Positions 8,064 through 17,427 of a stretch of DNA of 64,000 nt are shown piece by piece. Each line of letters begins with the position of its first letter. Position 1 is the first letter of the stretch. A model generated the notes under the pieces. That model had not been told where the DNA came from. It saw only the letters and a program-made list of their open reading frames with translations, and made no database searches. The stretch is from Clostridium caldaquaticum (GTDB lineage Bacteria > Bacillota > Clostridia > Clostridiales > Clostridiaceae), in the NCBI RefSeq assembly GCF_023806125.1, contig NZ_JAMSKT010000011.1, forward strand, positions 1-64,000. Direction: 5' to 3'. The translations under genes were made by a program, and so were the position numbers.

Positions 8064-8852
8064 ATGGCAATTAAGGAATGGAAAACTTTTTTAATACCTT
8101 ATGAGCAGGCTGTAGAAGAACTTAAAATAAAGTTTAGAAGTATAAGGACTGAATATAGGAGAAAAAATGAATACTCTCCTATAGAGTTTGTTACTGGAAG
8201 AGTTAAAGAAATTTCAAGTATTTTAGAAAAAGCCAATAAGTTTAATATGCCTTTAGATAGAATAGAATATGAGATGGAAGACATTGCTGGTATAAGAGTT
8301 ATGTGTCAATTTGTTGATGATGTTGAGCGTGTTGTTGAGTTAATAAGAAACAGAAAAGATATGCAGCTTATATATGAGAAGGATTATGTAACAAATTATA
8401 AGGAAAGCGGGTACAGAAGCTATCATGTAGTTATAAAGTATCCTGTGAACTTAGCAGAAGGGCAGAAAAATATTTTGGCAGAATTTCAGATAAGAACTTT
8501 AGCAATGAATTTCTGGGCTACTATTGAGCATTCTCTGAACTATAAATATAAGCACGAAATACCAGAATACATAAAGCAAAAACTTAAGCATGCTGCAGAT
8601 GCTGCCTTTAAGCTTGACCAGTTAATGCTTGAAATTAAAGATGAAATTAAAGATGCTCAAAAGTTATTTGAAGTGAAATCAAGTTTGATTTCCAATATAA
8701 TGAATAACATTTTGACTCTGTCTTCCATAGGCAAGGTGAATGAGTCAACAAGGTTTCAAATGCAGCTTAATAAGCTTATAGAAGAAGGAGAAGTTTATGA
8801 TTTAAACAATCTTCTTCAAGCTACAGAAAAAACTTTAGATAAATACAAATAA
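8064..8852 (+). CDS. relQ: Small alarmone synthetase (GTP pyrophosphokinase, RelQ/YjbM type), 262 aa
   Basis: A RelA/SpoT synthetase domain is present without hydrolase or regulatory domains: SPIEFVTGRVKEISSILEKA, the core EDIAGIRVMCQFVDDVERVV, ESGYRSYHVVIKYPV and the catalytic-side strand LAEFQIRTLAMNFWATIEHS. The protein transfers pyrophosphate from ATP to GDP or GTP to make (p)ppGpp. The length fits RelQ-type enzymes (about 210-265 aa). I prefer the ATG at 8064 because AAAGGA sits about 8 bases before it; an in-frame ATG at 8055 is too close to that site. The gene is transcribed alone and converges on leuS. Confidence 0.92.
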   Translation: MAIKEWKTFLIPYEQAVEELKIKFRSIRTEYRRKNEYSPIEFVTGRVKEISSILEKANKFNMPLDRIEYEMEDIAGIRVMCQFVDDVERVVELIRNRKDMQLIYEKDYVTNYKESGYRSYHVVIKYPVNLAEGQKNILAEFQIRTLAMNFWATIEHSLNYKYKHEIPEYIKQKLKHAADAAFKLDQLMLEIKDEIKDAQKLFEVKSSLISNIMNNILTLSSIGKVNESTRFQMQLNKLIEEGEVYDLNNLLQATEKTLDKYK

Positions 8853-8880
8853 AGGTATGCATCACAGCATACCTTTATTT
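8847..8880. terminator. Bidirectional terminator overlapping two stop codons
   Basis: A perfect 14-bp stem (8847-8860 with 8867-8880) has a 6-base loop and A/T-rich flanks. It includes the stop codons of both convergent genes, relQ and leuS. Confidence 0.92.
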
Positions 8881-11310
8881 TACAACAATATTTACAAGTC
8901 TTCCTTTAATTACTATAACTTTCACTACAGTTTTACCTTCAAGAGCTTTCTTTACATCATCATTATTAAGAGAAGCTTCTTTTATGCTTTCCTCATTTAA
9001 ATCTGATGAAACATTGATTCTAGCTTTTATTTTACCATTAACCTGAATTGCTATTTCTACTTCATCTTTGATTAAAGCTGAAGCATCGAATTTAGGCCAT
9101 TTTTCATTAAATACTGAATAGTTCATTCCTAAAAGCTCCCATTGCTCTTCTGCAAAGTGCGGCGCAAATGGAGCAAGTAACTTAATGAAATCTATAACAA
9201 CTTCCTTTAAGAAAGTAGCATTTATATTTCCTTCATTTAAATACTTTGATAAGGCATTAGTAAGCTCCATCATTCTGGCTATTGCAGTATTGAACTGAAG
9301 TATTTCAGCGTCAGAAGTTACCCCTTTTATAGCAAAATGTCTCCAGTAGTTTAGTTCTTTTTCTGCTCTATCTATAGTATTTTTACTGCTTGAAGAATTG
9401 ATTTCAGCTCTGGAGTTTTCAAAAATTCTTTCAACTCTATCTATAAATCTTGCAATAGACTTAATTCCATCATCGCTCCAGGCTCCGCCTTCTGTATATC
9501 CAAAACCAAACATCAGATACATTCTAAATACGTCAGAACCATATTCTTTGATATAGTCATCAGGAGTAATGGTATTTCCTTTAGATTTACTCATTTTTTG
9601 TCCGTCTGGACCAAGTATTAATCCTTGGTGTGTCAAGGATAAAAATGGTTCGTCAAAGTTTAAATATCCCATGTCTCTAAGTGCCTTAGTAACAAATCTG
9701 GCATATAGAAGATGCATGCAGGCATGTTCAGGTCCTCCTACATACTTATCCACAGGGAGTATTTTGTTAATTTTATCTGTATCAAAGGCTTCTTTATCAT
9801 TTTTATTGTCTGCATATCTTAAGAAGTACCAGGATGAATCAACAAAAGTATCAAGAGTATCAGGGTCTCTTAAAGCTTTGTTACCGCATTTTGGACAGGT
9901 TGTATGCATAAATTCCTCTGATTTAGCAAGAGGAGACTTACCATCTGGAGCAAATTCAACATTATATGGAAGCTCTACAGGAAGGTTGTTTTCTGGTACA
10001 GGAACAACTCCGCAGTGTTCGCAGTGTATCATTGGAATTGGTGCTCCCCAGTATCTTTGTCTTGATACAAGCCAGTCTCTAAGTCTGTAATTTACTTTCT
10101 TTAAGCCAAGTCCTGCTTTCTCAAGCTTAGAAGTTATAGCCTCCTTAGCTTCTTCAGTTGTAAGTCCGTTGAATTCTTCACTGTTTATAAGCTTTCCGTA
10201 TTCAGTATATGGAAGCTCAGTTCCTCCTTCAATAACTCTTTCAATTGGAAGATTATATTTAGTGGCAAAAGCAAAGTCTCTGTCATCATGAGCAGGAACT
10301 GCCATTACTGCTCCTGTTCCATAGGTAGCAAGCACATAATCAGCAACCCATATAGGAACTTTTTTACCGTTTATAGGATTTATAGCATAAGAACCAGTAA
10401 ATACTCCTGTCTTTTCTCTAGTTAAAGATTGTCTTTCTATGTCTGATTGTTTTTTTGCATTTTCTTTGTATTCTTCAACAGCTGCTTTATATTCTTCTGT
10501 TGTAAGTTTATCAACAAGCTCATTTTCAGGTGCAAGTACTACATAAGTAACACCAAATAGAGTATCTACTCTTGTAGTAAATACATCAAAGCTTAAGTCA
10601 GAATTATCAACCTTGAAGGTAACTTCTGAACCAGTGGATCTGCCTATCCAGTGTCTTTGCATTGATTTTGTCTTCTCAGGCCAATCCAAAGTATCTAATT
10701 TTTCTAAAAGTTCATCAGCGTAATCTGTTATTTTTAAGAACCATTGAGTCAGATCTTTTTTAGTAACTTCTGTATCGCAGCGTTCACAGTGACCGTCAAC
10801 TACCTGTTCGTTTGCAAGAACTGTGTTACAGCTAGGACACCAGTTTACAGGAGCTTTTTTTCTGTAAGCCAAGCCTTTTTCATACAGCTTTAAAAACACC
10901 CATTGTGTCCATTTATAGTAATCAGGAAGACAGGTAATAACTTCGTTTTCCCAGTTGAACATTGCTCCCATAGCTCTAAGCTGCTTTTCCATTGTATCTA
11001 TATTTTTAAGAGTTGAGTCTTTAGGATGTATTCCTGTCTTTATAGCATAGTTTTCAGCAGGAAGACCAAAAGCATCAAAGCCCATTGGCTGAAATACGTT
11101 ATAACCCTGCATTCTTTTCATTCTAGCCCAGGAATCTACCGGGCCGTAGTTAAACCAGTGTCCAGCATGAAGATTGCTTCCCGATGGGTAGGAAAACATT
11201 TCAAGAACATACAGTTTCTTATCTAAATTGTTCTCATCAAACTTATAAAGGTTTGTTTCTTCCCATTTTTGCTGCCACTTTTTATCAATATGTGTACCAT
11301 AGTTAGCCAT
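8875..11310 (-). CDS. leuS: Leucyl-tRNA synthetase, 811 aa
   Basis: This class I aminoacyl-tRNA synthetase attaches leucine to tRNA-Leu. The HIGH-like motif is in [17 protein letters not shown] (about residues 41-57), the zinc-ribbon cysteines are [20 protein letters not shown], the CP1 editing domain contains [17 protein letters not shown] and [16 protein letters not shown], and KMSKSKGN is the second catalytic motif. The C-terminal anticodon-binding and LeuRS-specific domains are complete. Length is typical for bacteria. Start: ATG with AGGAGG upstream. Expression is controlled by the T-box leader at 11336-11592. Confidence 0.98.
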   Translation of the reverse strand: MANYGTHIDKKWQQKWEETNLYKFDENNLDKKLYVLEMFSYPSGSNLHAGHWFNYGPVDSWARMKRMQGYNVFQPMGFDAFGLPAENYAIKTGIHPKDSTLKNIDTMEKQLRAMGAMFNWENEVITCLPDYYKWTQWVFLKLYEKGLAYRKKAPVNWCPSCNTVLANEQVVDGHCERCDTEVTKKDLTQWFLKITDYADELLEKLDTLDWPEKTKSMQRHWIGRSTGSEVTFKVDNSDLSFDVFTTRVDTLFGVTYVVLAPENELVDKLTTEEYKAAVEEYKENAKKQSDIERQSLTREKTGVFTGSYAINPINGKKVPIWVADYVLATYGTGAVMAVPAHDDRDFAFATKYNLPIERVIEGGTELPYTEYGKLINSEEFNGLTTEEAKEAITSKLEKAGLGLKKVNYRLRDWLVSRQRYWGAPIPMIHCEHCGVVPVPENNLPVELPYNVEFAPDGKSPLAKSEEFMHTTCPKCGNKALRDPDTLDTFVDSSWYFLRYADNKNDKEAFDTDKINKILPVDKYVGGPEHACMHLLYARFVTKALRDMGYLNFDEPFLSLTHQGLILGPDGQKMSKSKGNTITPDDYIKEYGSDVFRMYLMFGFGYTEGGAWSDDGIKSIARFIDRVERIFENSRAEINSSSSKNTIDRAEKELNYWRHFAIKGVTSDAEILQFNTAIARMMELTNALSKYLNEGNINATFLKEVVIDFIKLLAPFAPHFAEEQWELLGMNYSVFNEKWPKFDASALIKDEVEIAIQVNGKIKARINVSSDLNEESIKEASLNNDDVKKALEGKTVVKVIVIKGRLVNIVVK

Positions 11311-11335
11311 TATTTTTCCTCCTTGTTGCTTTAAA

Positions 11336-11592
11336 ATAAAAAAACTTTCATCTCAAAAAAGAGACGAAAGATGTAAATTCGCGGTACCACTCTAATTAGA
11401 CTTATGTATAAAAATAATATTTTTAACATAAATCTCACTCATTAAAGATAACGGATTAACCGTACCTGCTTTTCTGCAGATATGCTCCCAGGCGAGTTCA
11501 CATTGTGCCAAACACTGTTTTGCACCAACCAACAGCTCTCTGAGTTTGAATTTAATGCTACTACTCCTGTTCAAAGCCTGATATTTGCTAAT
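11336..11592 (-). promoter_or_regulatory. T-box riboswitch of leuS, Leu specifier CUC
   Basis: Read on the minus strand, the conserved T-box sequence AGAGTGGTACCGCG is at 11380-11393, followed by a terminator stem (11345-11354 with 11361-11370) and a U-run at 11336-11344. Stem I contains GTGAACTCGCC, where the CTC triplet (11494-11496) follows GAA as a specifier codon should. Uncharged tRNA-Leu is expected to pair with the specifier and T-box and favour read-through. A leader open frame in this region is not a gene. Confidence 0.95.
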
Positions 11593-11621
11593 ATTATATG
11601 CTAAGTTTTGGTTGTTGTCAA
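11593..11621 (-). promoter_or_regulatory. Promoter of the leuS T-box transcript
   Basis: On the minus strand a consensus TTGACA (11616-11621) and TATAAT (11593-11598) are separated by exactly 17 bases, just upstream of the T-box stem I. Confidence 0.9.
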
Positions 11622-11788
11622 TAATTATTAAAAGTAAAAGCTATGCTGCAGTTTTATTTTTGTATATATTAATGTGCAGAATTTAGATTTTATTAATAAT
11701 TAATTTATGAAAATTAGAGATATTGACTATAGAATTAAAATATGGAAAGCTTTCCTAAAGAAGATTAAAGAAGGAGACGTGAATTAAT

Positions 11789-13039
11789 ATGAAGATGAGA
11801 AAAAACACAGCTATGATTATAAGCTTTGCAGTTGGTACTATGCTGTTTGCTACAACTGCTTTTGCTGAAGCTGTTTCAAAAAGCGGATATGATCAGTTTA
11901 AGGATTCTATAAAGTATTCAGCTGATGTTATTACAAGTACTAGCATGGTTTCAAGCTATACAGTAGACATTTCTTATGTGTTAAAGGATAATGGAAAGGA
12001 GGTTTCTTCGTCTAATTCCGTTAATAAATATGACTTAAAGAATAATTCCTGCATAAATACAACAACCACTACAGAAGGAAGTACTAAAACAGAGAGTGTT
12101 TTTTATAGAGACAAAAGCGGATATATAAACTACAATAGTAATGATGGTGTTTATCATGTAATAGAAAAGGATATGAGCAAGGAAGAAACTTGGCTTAAAA
12201 ATCCATTTAAAGAAAAGGAAGCAGCAGACTTAGAAAAGATAGCAGATGCTCTTGTGGGAAGCCTTAAGGATTCTGTTGTAGTTTCTGAAAACAGTGATGG
12301 CAGTAAAATAATATCAGGTTCTTTAAGTGAAACACAAATTCCAAGTTTAATTAATGCAGTGGTTTCTTATCAATTCAAGAGCCGATATTCATGGTATGAA
12401 AATAATTCAAATAACAAGAGTGCTGTACCTCAAATTACTCAAGATGTGTTTGTTAAGGAAGTTAAAGGTAATGCGGTTGTAGATAAGAATGGTTTAATTC
12501 AAAGTGTTCTTGCTACTGGAGTGTTACATGGTAAAGATGATCAGGGTAAGGAACATGATTTAACTTTTGATTTTTTAAGTAAATTGTCTAATGTTAATTC
12601 GACTACGGTTAACAAACCAGATATTTCAGGTAAGAAAGTCCAAAAAAGTGCAGATTATGGTGAGTCTTACAAAAACACAAAACCTGAACTTTATGTTGGT
12701 ACCTATAAAAATAATATAGTAATAGAAAAAGATGGAAAGTTTCAGAAGATTGGAGAAAGAATTGTAGATATTGAAAAAATAGATAAAAATACTGCATCAG
12801 GAAGATATCATGAAGAGTATTTGAAAGGCTATGAAGAGTATGCGGCAAGCGCAAAGGACTTTAAGTTTGAGGCTAAGTTTAAAGATTTTCCTTATAGTGC
12901 TGAATTTAATAAAGTAGGCTCTTCAGATAAAAGCACATCTGGTTATTTTGGATTAGTTCCTTACTCAGCTTGTATAAACTTTACCTTTATGCAAAGTTAT
13001 GAAGTATATAATAGTGTATTTGACAGAGTTTTTAATTAA
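11789..13039 (+). CDS. Secreted protein of unknown function, 416 aa
   Basis: A Sec signal peptide is clear: positively charged MKMRK, a hydrophobic core, and cleavage after TTAFA (about residue 26). There is no lipobox and no later membrane segment, so the mature protein is released or wall-associated. It is rich in Ser, Lys and Asn, with two beta-strand-rich halves. The central part (about 95-250) reads like a salt-bridge-rich lipocarrier or sensor domain, but I recognise no family motif. It lies 71 bases before an ABC transporter and two-component system on the same strand, separated by a hairpin rather than a terminator. An accessory or ligand-binding role for that system is a guess. Confidence 0.85.
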   Translation: MKMRKNTAMIISFAVGTMLFATTAFAEAVSKSGYDQFKDSIKYSADVITSTSMVSSYTVDISYVLKDNGKEVSSSNSVNKYDLKNNSCINTTTTTEGSTKTESVFYRDKSGYINYNSNDGVYHVIEKDMSKEETWLKNPFKEKEAADLEKIADALVGSLKDSVVVSENSDGSKIISGSLSETQIPSLINAVVSYQFKSRYSWYENNSNNKSAVPQITQDVFVKEVKGNAVVDKNGLIQSVLATGVLHGKDDQGKEHDLTFDFLSKLSNVNSTTVNKPDISGKKVQKSADYGESYKNTKPELYVGTYKNNIVIEKDGKFQKIGERIVDIEKIDKNTASGRYHEEYLKGYEEYAASAKDFKFEAKFKDFPYSAEFNKVGSSDKSTSGYFGLVPYSACINFTFMQSYEVYNSVFDRVFN

Positions 13040-13047
13040 TTTTGAGC

Positions 13048-13092
13048 TAATAGTGAGGGGGAGGTTAAAACCGCCCCTTGCTGAAACTATTA
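13048..13092 (+). other. Intercistronic hairpin before the ABC transporter gene
   Basis: TAATAGT (13048-13054) can pair with ACTATTA (13086-13092), and an inner GGGG can pair with CCCC around 13056-13078. There is no U-run, so it is more likely an mRNA processing or stability element, or a partial attenuator, than a full terminator. Confidence 0.5.
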
Positions 13093-13110
13093 ATGCATAA
13101 GGAGGCAGCA

Positions 13111-13836
13111 ATGGAAAAGGTTATTGAAATAAAAAACTTAACAAAGCTATATAAAAACGGCAGAGGCATTAAAGATATAAATTTAGATATATACAAAGGG
13201 GATATTTTTGGTTTTTTAGGGCCTAATGGGGCAGGAAAAACTACTGCCATGAAAATTATGACCGGACTTATAAAACCAGACAGTGGTGAGGTAAAAATTA
13301 ATGGTTATAGTGTTTTAGAAGACTATGAAAAGGCTATGCAGGATGTAGGTTGCATTATTGAAACAGCAGAGTCTTATCCTTTTTTAACAGCCTATGAAAA
13401 TTTAAAGCAGTTTTCAAGGTATTATAAAAATATAGATGATAAAAGAATAGATGAAGTGTTAGAGATGACTTCCTTGATTAAATATAAAAATGAAAAGCCA
13501 AGAAAGTTTTCTCTTGGAATGAAGCAGCGTCTTGGAATTGCAGCAGCAATTTTGTCTAAACCTAAAGTAGTTATATTAGACGAGCCTTTAAATGGACTTG
13601 ATGTTGAGGGAATGATTGATATGAGAAATATAATAAAAAATCTTGCTGAGAAAGAGGAGACAACTTTTTTCATATCAAGCCATCTAATTCACGATGTGGA
13701 GCTTACATGCAATAAAATCGGGGTTTTATATAATGGAAAAATGTTAAATGTGGATACTACTAAAAACATTTTGAAAAATTATGCTTCACTTGAAAACTAT
13801 TTTGTCAGCGAGGTAGAAAGAAATGGAAGGATTTAA
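13111..13836 (+). CDS. ABC transporter ATP-binding protein, 241 aa
   Basis: The ATPase subunit contains Walker A GPNGAGKTT (about residues 37-45), the Q-loop region, signature FSLGMKQRLG, Walker B VVILDEPLNGLD and the switch histidine in FISSHLIHD. It belongs to the drug/antibiotic-export type (BcrA/YtrB-like). The ATG at 13111 is chosen because AAGGAGG lies 6 bases before it; a longer in-frame extension from 13078 has no ribosome site. The 3' end overlaps the permease gene by 14 bases, implying translational coupling. Confidence 0.95.
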   Translation: MEKVIEIKNLTKLYKNGRGIKDINLDIYKGDIFGFLGPNGAGKTTAMKIMTGLIKPDSGEVKINGYSVLEDYEKAMQDVGCIIETAESYPFLTAYENLKQFSRYYKNIDDKRIDEVLEMTSLIKYKNEKPRKFSLGMKQRLGIAAAILSKPKVVILDEPLNGLDVEGMIDMRNIIKNLAEKEETTFFISSHLIHDVELTCNKIGVLYNGKMLNVDTTKNILKNYASLENYFVSEVERNGRI

Positions 13837-14575
13837 AACAGCTTTAATTAATGAAATTGAGAAATTATATAAAAAGAAAAAGCTCTTGGTAGCAGTAATT
13901 ATATCTGTTATTTTTATCATAATGGGACAAGTTACGATACTAGGTGTCAGAAGTGGATTTGGAATTCGTGGAGCTTCCAGTATGGATTTTCCTATACTTG
14001 TGCTTTCTGTTATTGTTAATTCTATTTTACCTTTATTTACAGCACTTATTACAATTGACAGTTTTTCAGGAGAGTTTTCGCAAAATATAATGAAAATTGC
14101 ACTTACAAGACCAATAACCAGGCTTAAGTTTTTCACAGCAAAATTAACAGCAATAATTATTTACATATTATTTAATTTATATTTTATAATGCTTCTTTCA
14201 GTACTTACAGGTTTTATGTTTAATTCAAATTCTTTTACTTTAAGAGGAATTTTCAATATAATAGTTTCTTATACTGTAACATTATTGCCAATGGTAATAC
14301 TAGCTTTAGTTATTATAATACTAGCTAATTTAATTAAAAGCGGAACAGGTGTGTTTTTTGCAGCAGTGCTGGTTTTTATAGCTTTTAAGGTGCTTGAAGT
14401 AGTTTTATCTAAATATTCAGGCATATTTTTCACTTCAATGTTAGATTGGTATAAACTTTGGATTATGAATTCCTTACCAATTCTTAAGATTATTAGAAGG
14501 TTTATGATGATTTTGAGTTATGGTATAATATTTTTTACAGCAGGTTATTATTTCTTTGATAAAAAAGATTTTTAA
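13823..14575 (+). CDS. ABC-2 type transporter permease, 250 aa
   Basis: About six membrane segments are visible: residues ~20-40, 55-75, 100-125, 145-175, 180-200 and 220-245. The short cytoplasmic N-terminus ends with LYKKKKLLVAV. This is the organisation of ABC-2 export permeases that pair with BcrA-like ATPases, often for peptide antibiotic resistance or lipid-linked substrates. The gene overlaps the ATPase gene and is followed by the sensor kinase 9 bases later, so transporter and sensor are made together. The substrate cannot be read from the sequence. Confidence 0.9.
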   Translation: MEGFKTALINEIEKLYKKKKLLVAVIISVIFIIMGQVTILGVRSGFGIRGASSMDFPILVLSVIVNSILPLFTALITIDSFSGEFSQNIMKIALTRPITRLKFFTAKLTAIIIYILFNLYFIMLLSVLTGFMFNSNSFTLRGIFNIIVSYTVTLLPMVILALVIIILANLIKSGTGVFFAAVLVFIAFKVLEVVLSKYSGIFFTSMLDWYKLWIMNSLPILKIIRRFMMILSYGIIFFTAGYYFFDKKDF

Positions 14576-14584
14576 GGTGATTAG

Positions 14585-16051
14585 ATGAAAATAAAAAAGC
14601 GGCTGCTTATTTCTAATACTGTTATGGTTATAATTCCATTTGTTATTACTTTTATTTTTGCTTATTCTTTATTTTTTATCTCTTCGACATTTTTAGATAA
14701 AGATATACGCTATAATAATCTTAAAAAACTTGCAAACATAAGAGCTGAGCTCTTAAATGTAAGAAGCAGCATATTAAAACAAAATGAGGTTGCTTTAGAT
14801 GATAATTTTCAGAAATATCTGTCTGTTAGTCTTTCAAGCATTAATGGAAAGTATATAATAACTGATGGATATACTGTTACAGTTTTTCCACAGGAATTCA
14901 GCAAAATTGATGTAGAAAAAATTATAGAAAGAATAAAAGACAGCTCACTTGAAAAAGGCGTTGATATTAATGGTTTAACTTATGTTATTGAGTATGCAGA
15001 TATTACACTAAAAGATGGTGCTAAATCAAAAGTAATTTTGATGGCACCAACTGAAAAAATAGATATGTTCAATTGGTTTTTATTAATAACTATTTTAGTT
15101 TTTATTGTATCTTTTATATGTATAAATATAGTTATGTCTTATGAGATTTCAATGAAAATATTAAAGCCTATAAATTCTCTTAAAAAGGCTGCTTCTGAAA
15201 TAAGCAGCGGGAATTTAAATTGTGAAGTTATCGAAGAAGGTGACGAAGAAATAAAAGAGCTTTGTCATGATTTTGAGCTTATGAGAATACAGCTTAAAGA
15301 CTCTATAAATATGAAAATGAAGTATGATGATAACAGAAAGATGCTGGTTTCAAGTATATCTCATGATTTAAAGACACCTATAACTTCTATAAAGGGCTAT
15401 GTGGAGGGAATTTTAGATGGTGTTGCAAATACTAAACAAAAAATGGAAAGCTATTTAAAAACAATTTATTCAAAAGCTGAACAGGTTGATTTGATGATTG
15501 ATGATCTGCTTTTATATTCAAAACTGGATTTAAATCAGCTCCCCTTTAATTTTGAGAAGACAAATATAATTGAATATTTTAGTTTTTGTATTGAAGAAAC
15601 TGAGCCTGAGCTTTTAAAAGCAAATATAAAAATAAAGCTTGAAAATAATCTTGAACACTCTAAGTTTGTTATGCTGGATAGAGATAGGATGAGAAGAGTT
15701 ATAATGAATATTATTGATAATTCCTGTAAATATATGGATAAAGAACAGGGAGAAATTGTTATAAAGCTCAGGGAAACAAGTACAAGTATTATTGCTGAAA
15801 TAAGAGACAATGGGAAAGGAATTAAAGAAAGTGAAGTAAATAAAATATTCGACAGATTTTATAGAGCAGATTCTGCAAGAAGCGGAGCAAAAGGAAGCGG
15901 ATTAGGACTTGCTATTGCTAAGCAGATTGTGGAAGGACATAAGGGTAAAATTTGGGCTGTCAGCCACGAAAACGAAGGGATAAGCATTATTATATCATTA
16001 ACTAAGATAACCGAGAGCAGGGGGAATTATGAAGAATATATTGATAGTTGA
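14585..16051 (+). CDS. Sensor histidine kinase with extracellular domain and HAMP, 488 aa
   Basis: Order of parts: membrane helix ~10-32, extracytoplasmic domain ~33-160, second helix ~163-185, HAMP ~190-240, HisKA with the phosphorylated His260 in SSISHDLKTPITSIKGY, and HATPase_c with N-box MNIIDNSCKYM, G1 EIRDNGKGI and G2 GAKGSGLGLAIAKQI. The large sensing domain distinguishes it from the short-loop BceS kinases. It overlaps the response regulator by 23 bases and follows the ABC permease. It probably controls the adjacent transporter operon. Confidence 0.95.
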   Translation: MKIKKRLLISNTVMVIIPFVITFIFAYSLFFISSTFLDKDIRYNNLKKLANIRAELLNVRSSILKQNEVALDDNFQKYLSVSLSSINGKYIITDGYTVTVFPQEFSKIDVEKIIERIKDSSLEKGVDINGLTYVIEYADITLKDGAKSKVILMAPTEKIDMFNWFLLITILVFIVSFICINIVMSYEISMKILKPINSLKKAASEISSGNLNCEVIEEGDEEIKELCHDFELMRIQLKDSINMKMKYDDNRKMLVSSISHDLKTPITSIKGYVEGILDGVANTKQKMESYLKTIYSKAEQVDLMIDDLLLYSKLDLNQLPFNFEKTNIIEYFSFCIEETEPELLKANIKIKLENNLEHSKFVMLDRDRMRRVIMNIIDNSCKYMDKEQGEIVIKLRETSTSIIAEIRDNGKGIKESEVNKIFDRFYRADSARSGAKGSGLGLAIAKQIVEGHKGKIWAVSHENEGISIIISLTKITESRGNYEEYIDS

Positions 16052-16724
16052 AGATGATTTAAGTATTGCAGAGCTTGAAAAAGATTATTTAGAGCTTTCA
16101 GGCTTTCAAGTTAAAATATGTACTGATGGAGTAAATGGATTAAATGAAATAAAAGAAAATAAATATGATTTGATAATATTAGATGTTATGCTTCCTAAAA
16201 TAGATGGATTTGATATTTTAAGAATAGTAAGTGAGCATAAGGATATTCCTATTTTACTTGTTTCAGCAAAGAAGGAAGAGATCGACAAGATAAAGGGGTT
16301 AAGCTTAGGGGCAGATGATTATATAACAAAGCCCTTTAGTCCGGGAGAATTAGTTGCAAGGGTTAAATCTCACATTCAAAATTATGAGAGATTAAAAAAT
16401 AAATTTAACGCAAAAGTAGAAAACGATAGTATTATAATTAGAGGACTTGAAATTAAAAAAGCTTCAAGACAAGTATTTGTAAATGGCAGGGAAGTAGTTT
16501 TAGCACAAAAGGAATATGATTTGCTCTTGTATTTAGCAGAAAACCCTAATAGAGTATTTGGAAGAGAAGAGCTTTTTGAAAGAATTTGGGGATTAGATGC
16601 TATAGGAGATAATGCTACAATTACTGTACATATTAGAAAAATTAGAGAAAAAATTGAAACAAATCCATCTGAGCCACAATATATTGAGACGCTTTGGGGT
16701 GTTGGATACAGGTTTAGAGTTTAG
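16029..16724 (+). CDS. OmpR/PhoB-family response regulator, 231 aa
   Basis: The receiver domain (1-~118) has the acidic pair ED at the N-terminus, the phosphorylatable Asp52 in LIILDVMLPKIDGF, and the conserved Lys in DYITKPFSPGE. The C-terminal winged helix (~130-231) ends with the typical TLWGVGYRFRV. The partner is the overlapping upstream kinase. Targets are unknown; autoregulation of the ABC operon would fit. The operon ends at the terminator 16749-16780. Confidence 0.96.
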   Translation: MKNILIVEDDLSIAELEKDYLELSGFQVKICTDGVNGLNEIKENKYDLIILDVMLPKIDGFDILRIVSEHKDIPILLVSAKKEEIDKIKGLSLGADDYITKPFSPGELVARVKSHIQNYERLKNKFNAKVENDSIIIRGLEIKKASRQVFVNGREVVLAQKEYDLLLYLAENPNRVFGREELFERIWGLDAIGDNATITVHIRKIREKIETNPSEPQYIETLWGVGYRFRV

Positions 16725-16748
16725 GTAGAATTTAAGTTTAGTAAATAT

Positions 16749-16780
16749 AAAAAGACTCTGTAAACTTACAGAGTCTTTTT
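16749..16780. terminator. Bidirectional terminator between the regulator gene and tRNA-Gln
   Basis: A perfect 15-bp stem (16749-16763 with 16766-16780) carries A-runs and T-runs on both sides. It ends the two-component operon on the plus strand and the tRNA transcript on the minus strand. Confidence 0.92.
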
Positions 16781-16856
16781 TGGCTGCCCAAGCTGGACTC
16801 GAACCAACACAGTGCCAGAGTCAGAGTCTGGTGCCTTACCATTTGGCGATTGGGCA
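16781..16856 (-). tRNA. tRNA-Gln, anticodon CTG
   Basis: The 76-base cloverleaf reads on the minus strand. The acceptor arms TGCCCAA and TTGGGCA pair over 7 bp, the anticodon loop is CTCTGAC with CTG at positions 34-36 (reads CAG), the T-loop is GTTCGAGTC, and CCA is encoded at 16781-16783. The discriminator base is G. It stands alone, not in a tRNA cluster. Confidence 0.96.
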
Positions 16857-16870
16857 TTAACAACAATTAT

Positions 16871-16898
16871 ATTATAGCATTAAAAAACAGTATGTCAA
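16871..16898 (-). promoter_or_regulatory. Promoter of tRNA-Gln overlapping an upstream stop codon
   Basis: TTGACA (16893-16898) and TATAAT (16871-16876) on the minus strand are 16 bases apart, about 15 bases before the tRNA 5' end. The -35 box contains the TGA stop (16895-16897) of the upstream membrane protein gene. Confidence 0.85.
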
Positions 16899-17398
16899 GA
16901 TATTTTTACAAAATGTTTGTTTACATAGGCTATAAAAATGGTAAGAGCATAATCAAAAATTATGAATATAAATTGAAGCATTATTGCAGCAGCGTATAAA
17001 GAAATATTTATTTTAAGTTCCCTAATAAAGAAAGTTATATAAAGATAATAAAGTATTCCTGCTGCTGTATTAAAATATAAAAGCTTCAGAATTATTTCAA
17101 CAGGCATGTTTCTGAGTTTTTCTGTATAGTATTTTATAAAGCCGTATAAGCCTAAAAGCAATATATATACAAAAACTGTACCTTTTAAGCCTATAATAAG
17201 CAGGCTTAAAAGGCTTGTAGCTGTATATACTACAAAACTAGTGTTTAAGCTGGTAGTTAAGATAGAAAGAGGAATAATAGCAGAGGCTATTCCAAGAATA
17301 TACAGCTTGCTTGTTGGAATTATAGAACTTAAATATATTAAAAATACACCTAAAGCAGTGAATAAACCGCCTCTTGCAATATTTAAAGTTTTTTTCAT
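16895..17398 (-). CDS. Small integral membrane protein, possible transporter S-component-like, 167 aa
   Basis: About five hydrophobic segments cover most of the protein. The N-terminus, MKKTLNIARGGLFTALGVFL, resembles the start of ECF S-component and Gx-transporter-type proteins, where a small-residue-rich first helix follows basic residues. I do not recognise a substrate motif. I chose the ATG at 17398 because GGAGGAAGCT is just before it; the in-frame codons further upstream have no ribosome site. It follows the DnaJ-domain gene by 29 bases and is probably the last gene of that operon. Confidence 0.75.
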   Translation of the reverse strand: MKKTLNIARGGLFTALGVFLIYLSSIIPTSKLYILGIASAIIPLSILTTSLNTSFVVYTATSLLSLLIIGLKGTVFVYILLLGLYGFIKYYTEKLRNMPVEIILKLLYFNTAAGILYYLYITFFIRELKINISLYAAAIMLQFIFIIFDYALTIFIAYVNKHFVKIS

Positions 17399-17427
17399 AG
17401 CTTCCTCCTTATACATTTAAGCTTGTT

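Noticed and set aside
9569-10090. Open frame of about 173 codons opposite leuS
   Set aside because: It overlaps the leuS coding sequence on the other strand and has no start-site support.
11392-11574. 60-codon frame inside the leuS leader
   Set aside because: The region is a T-box leader RNA; the frame is not supported by a ribosome site.
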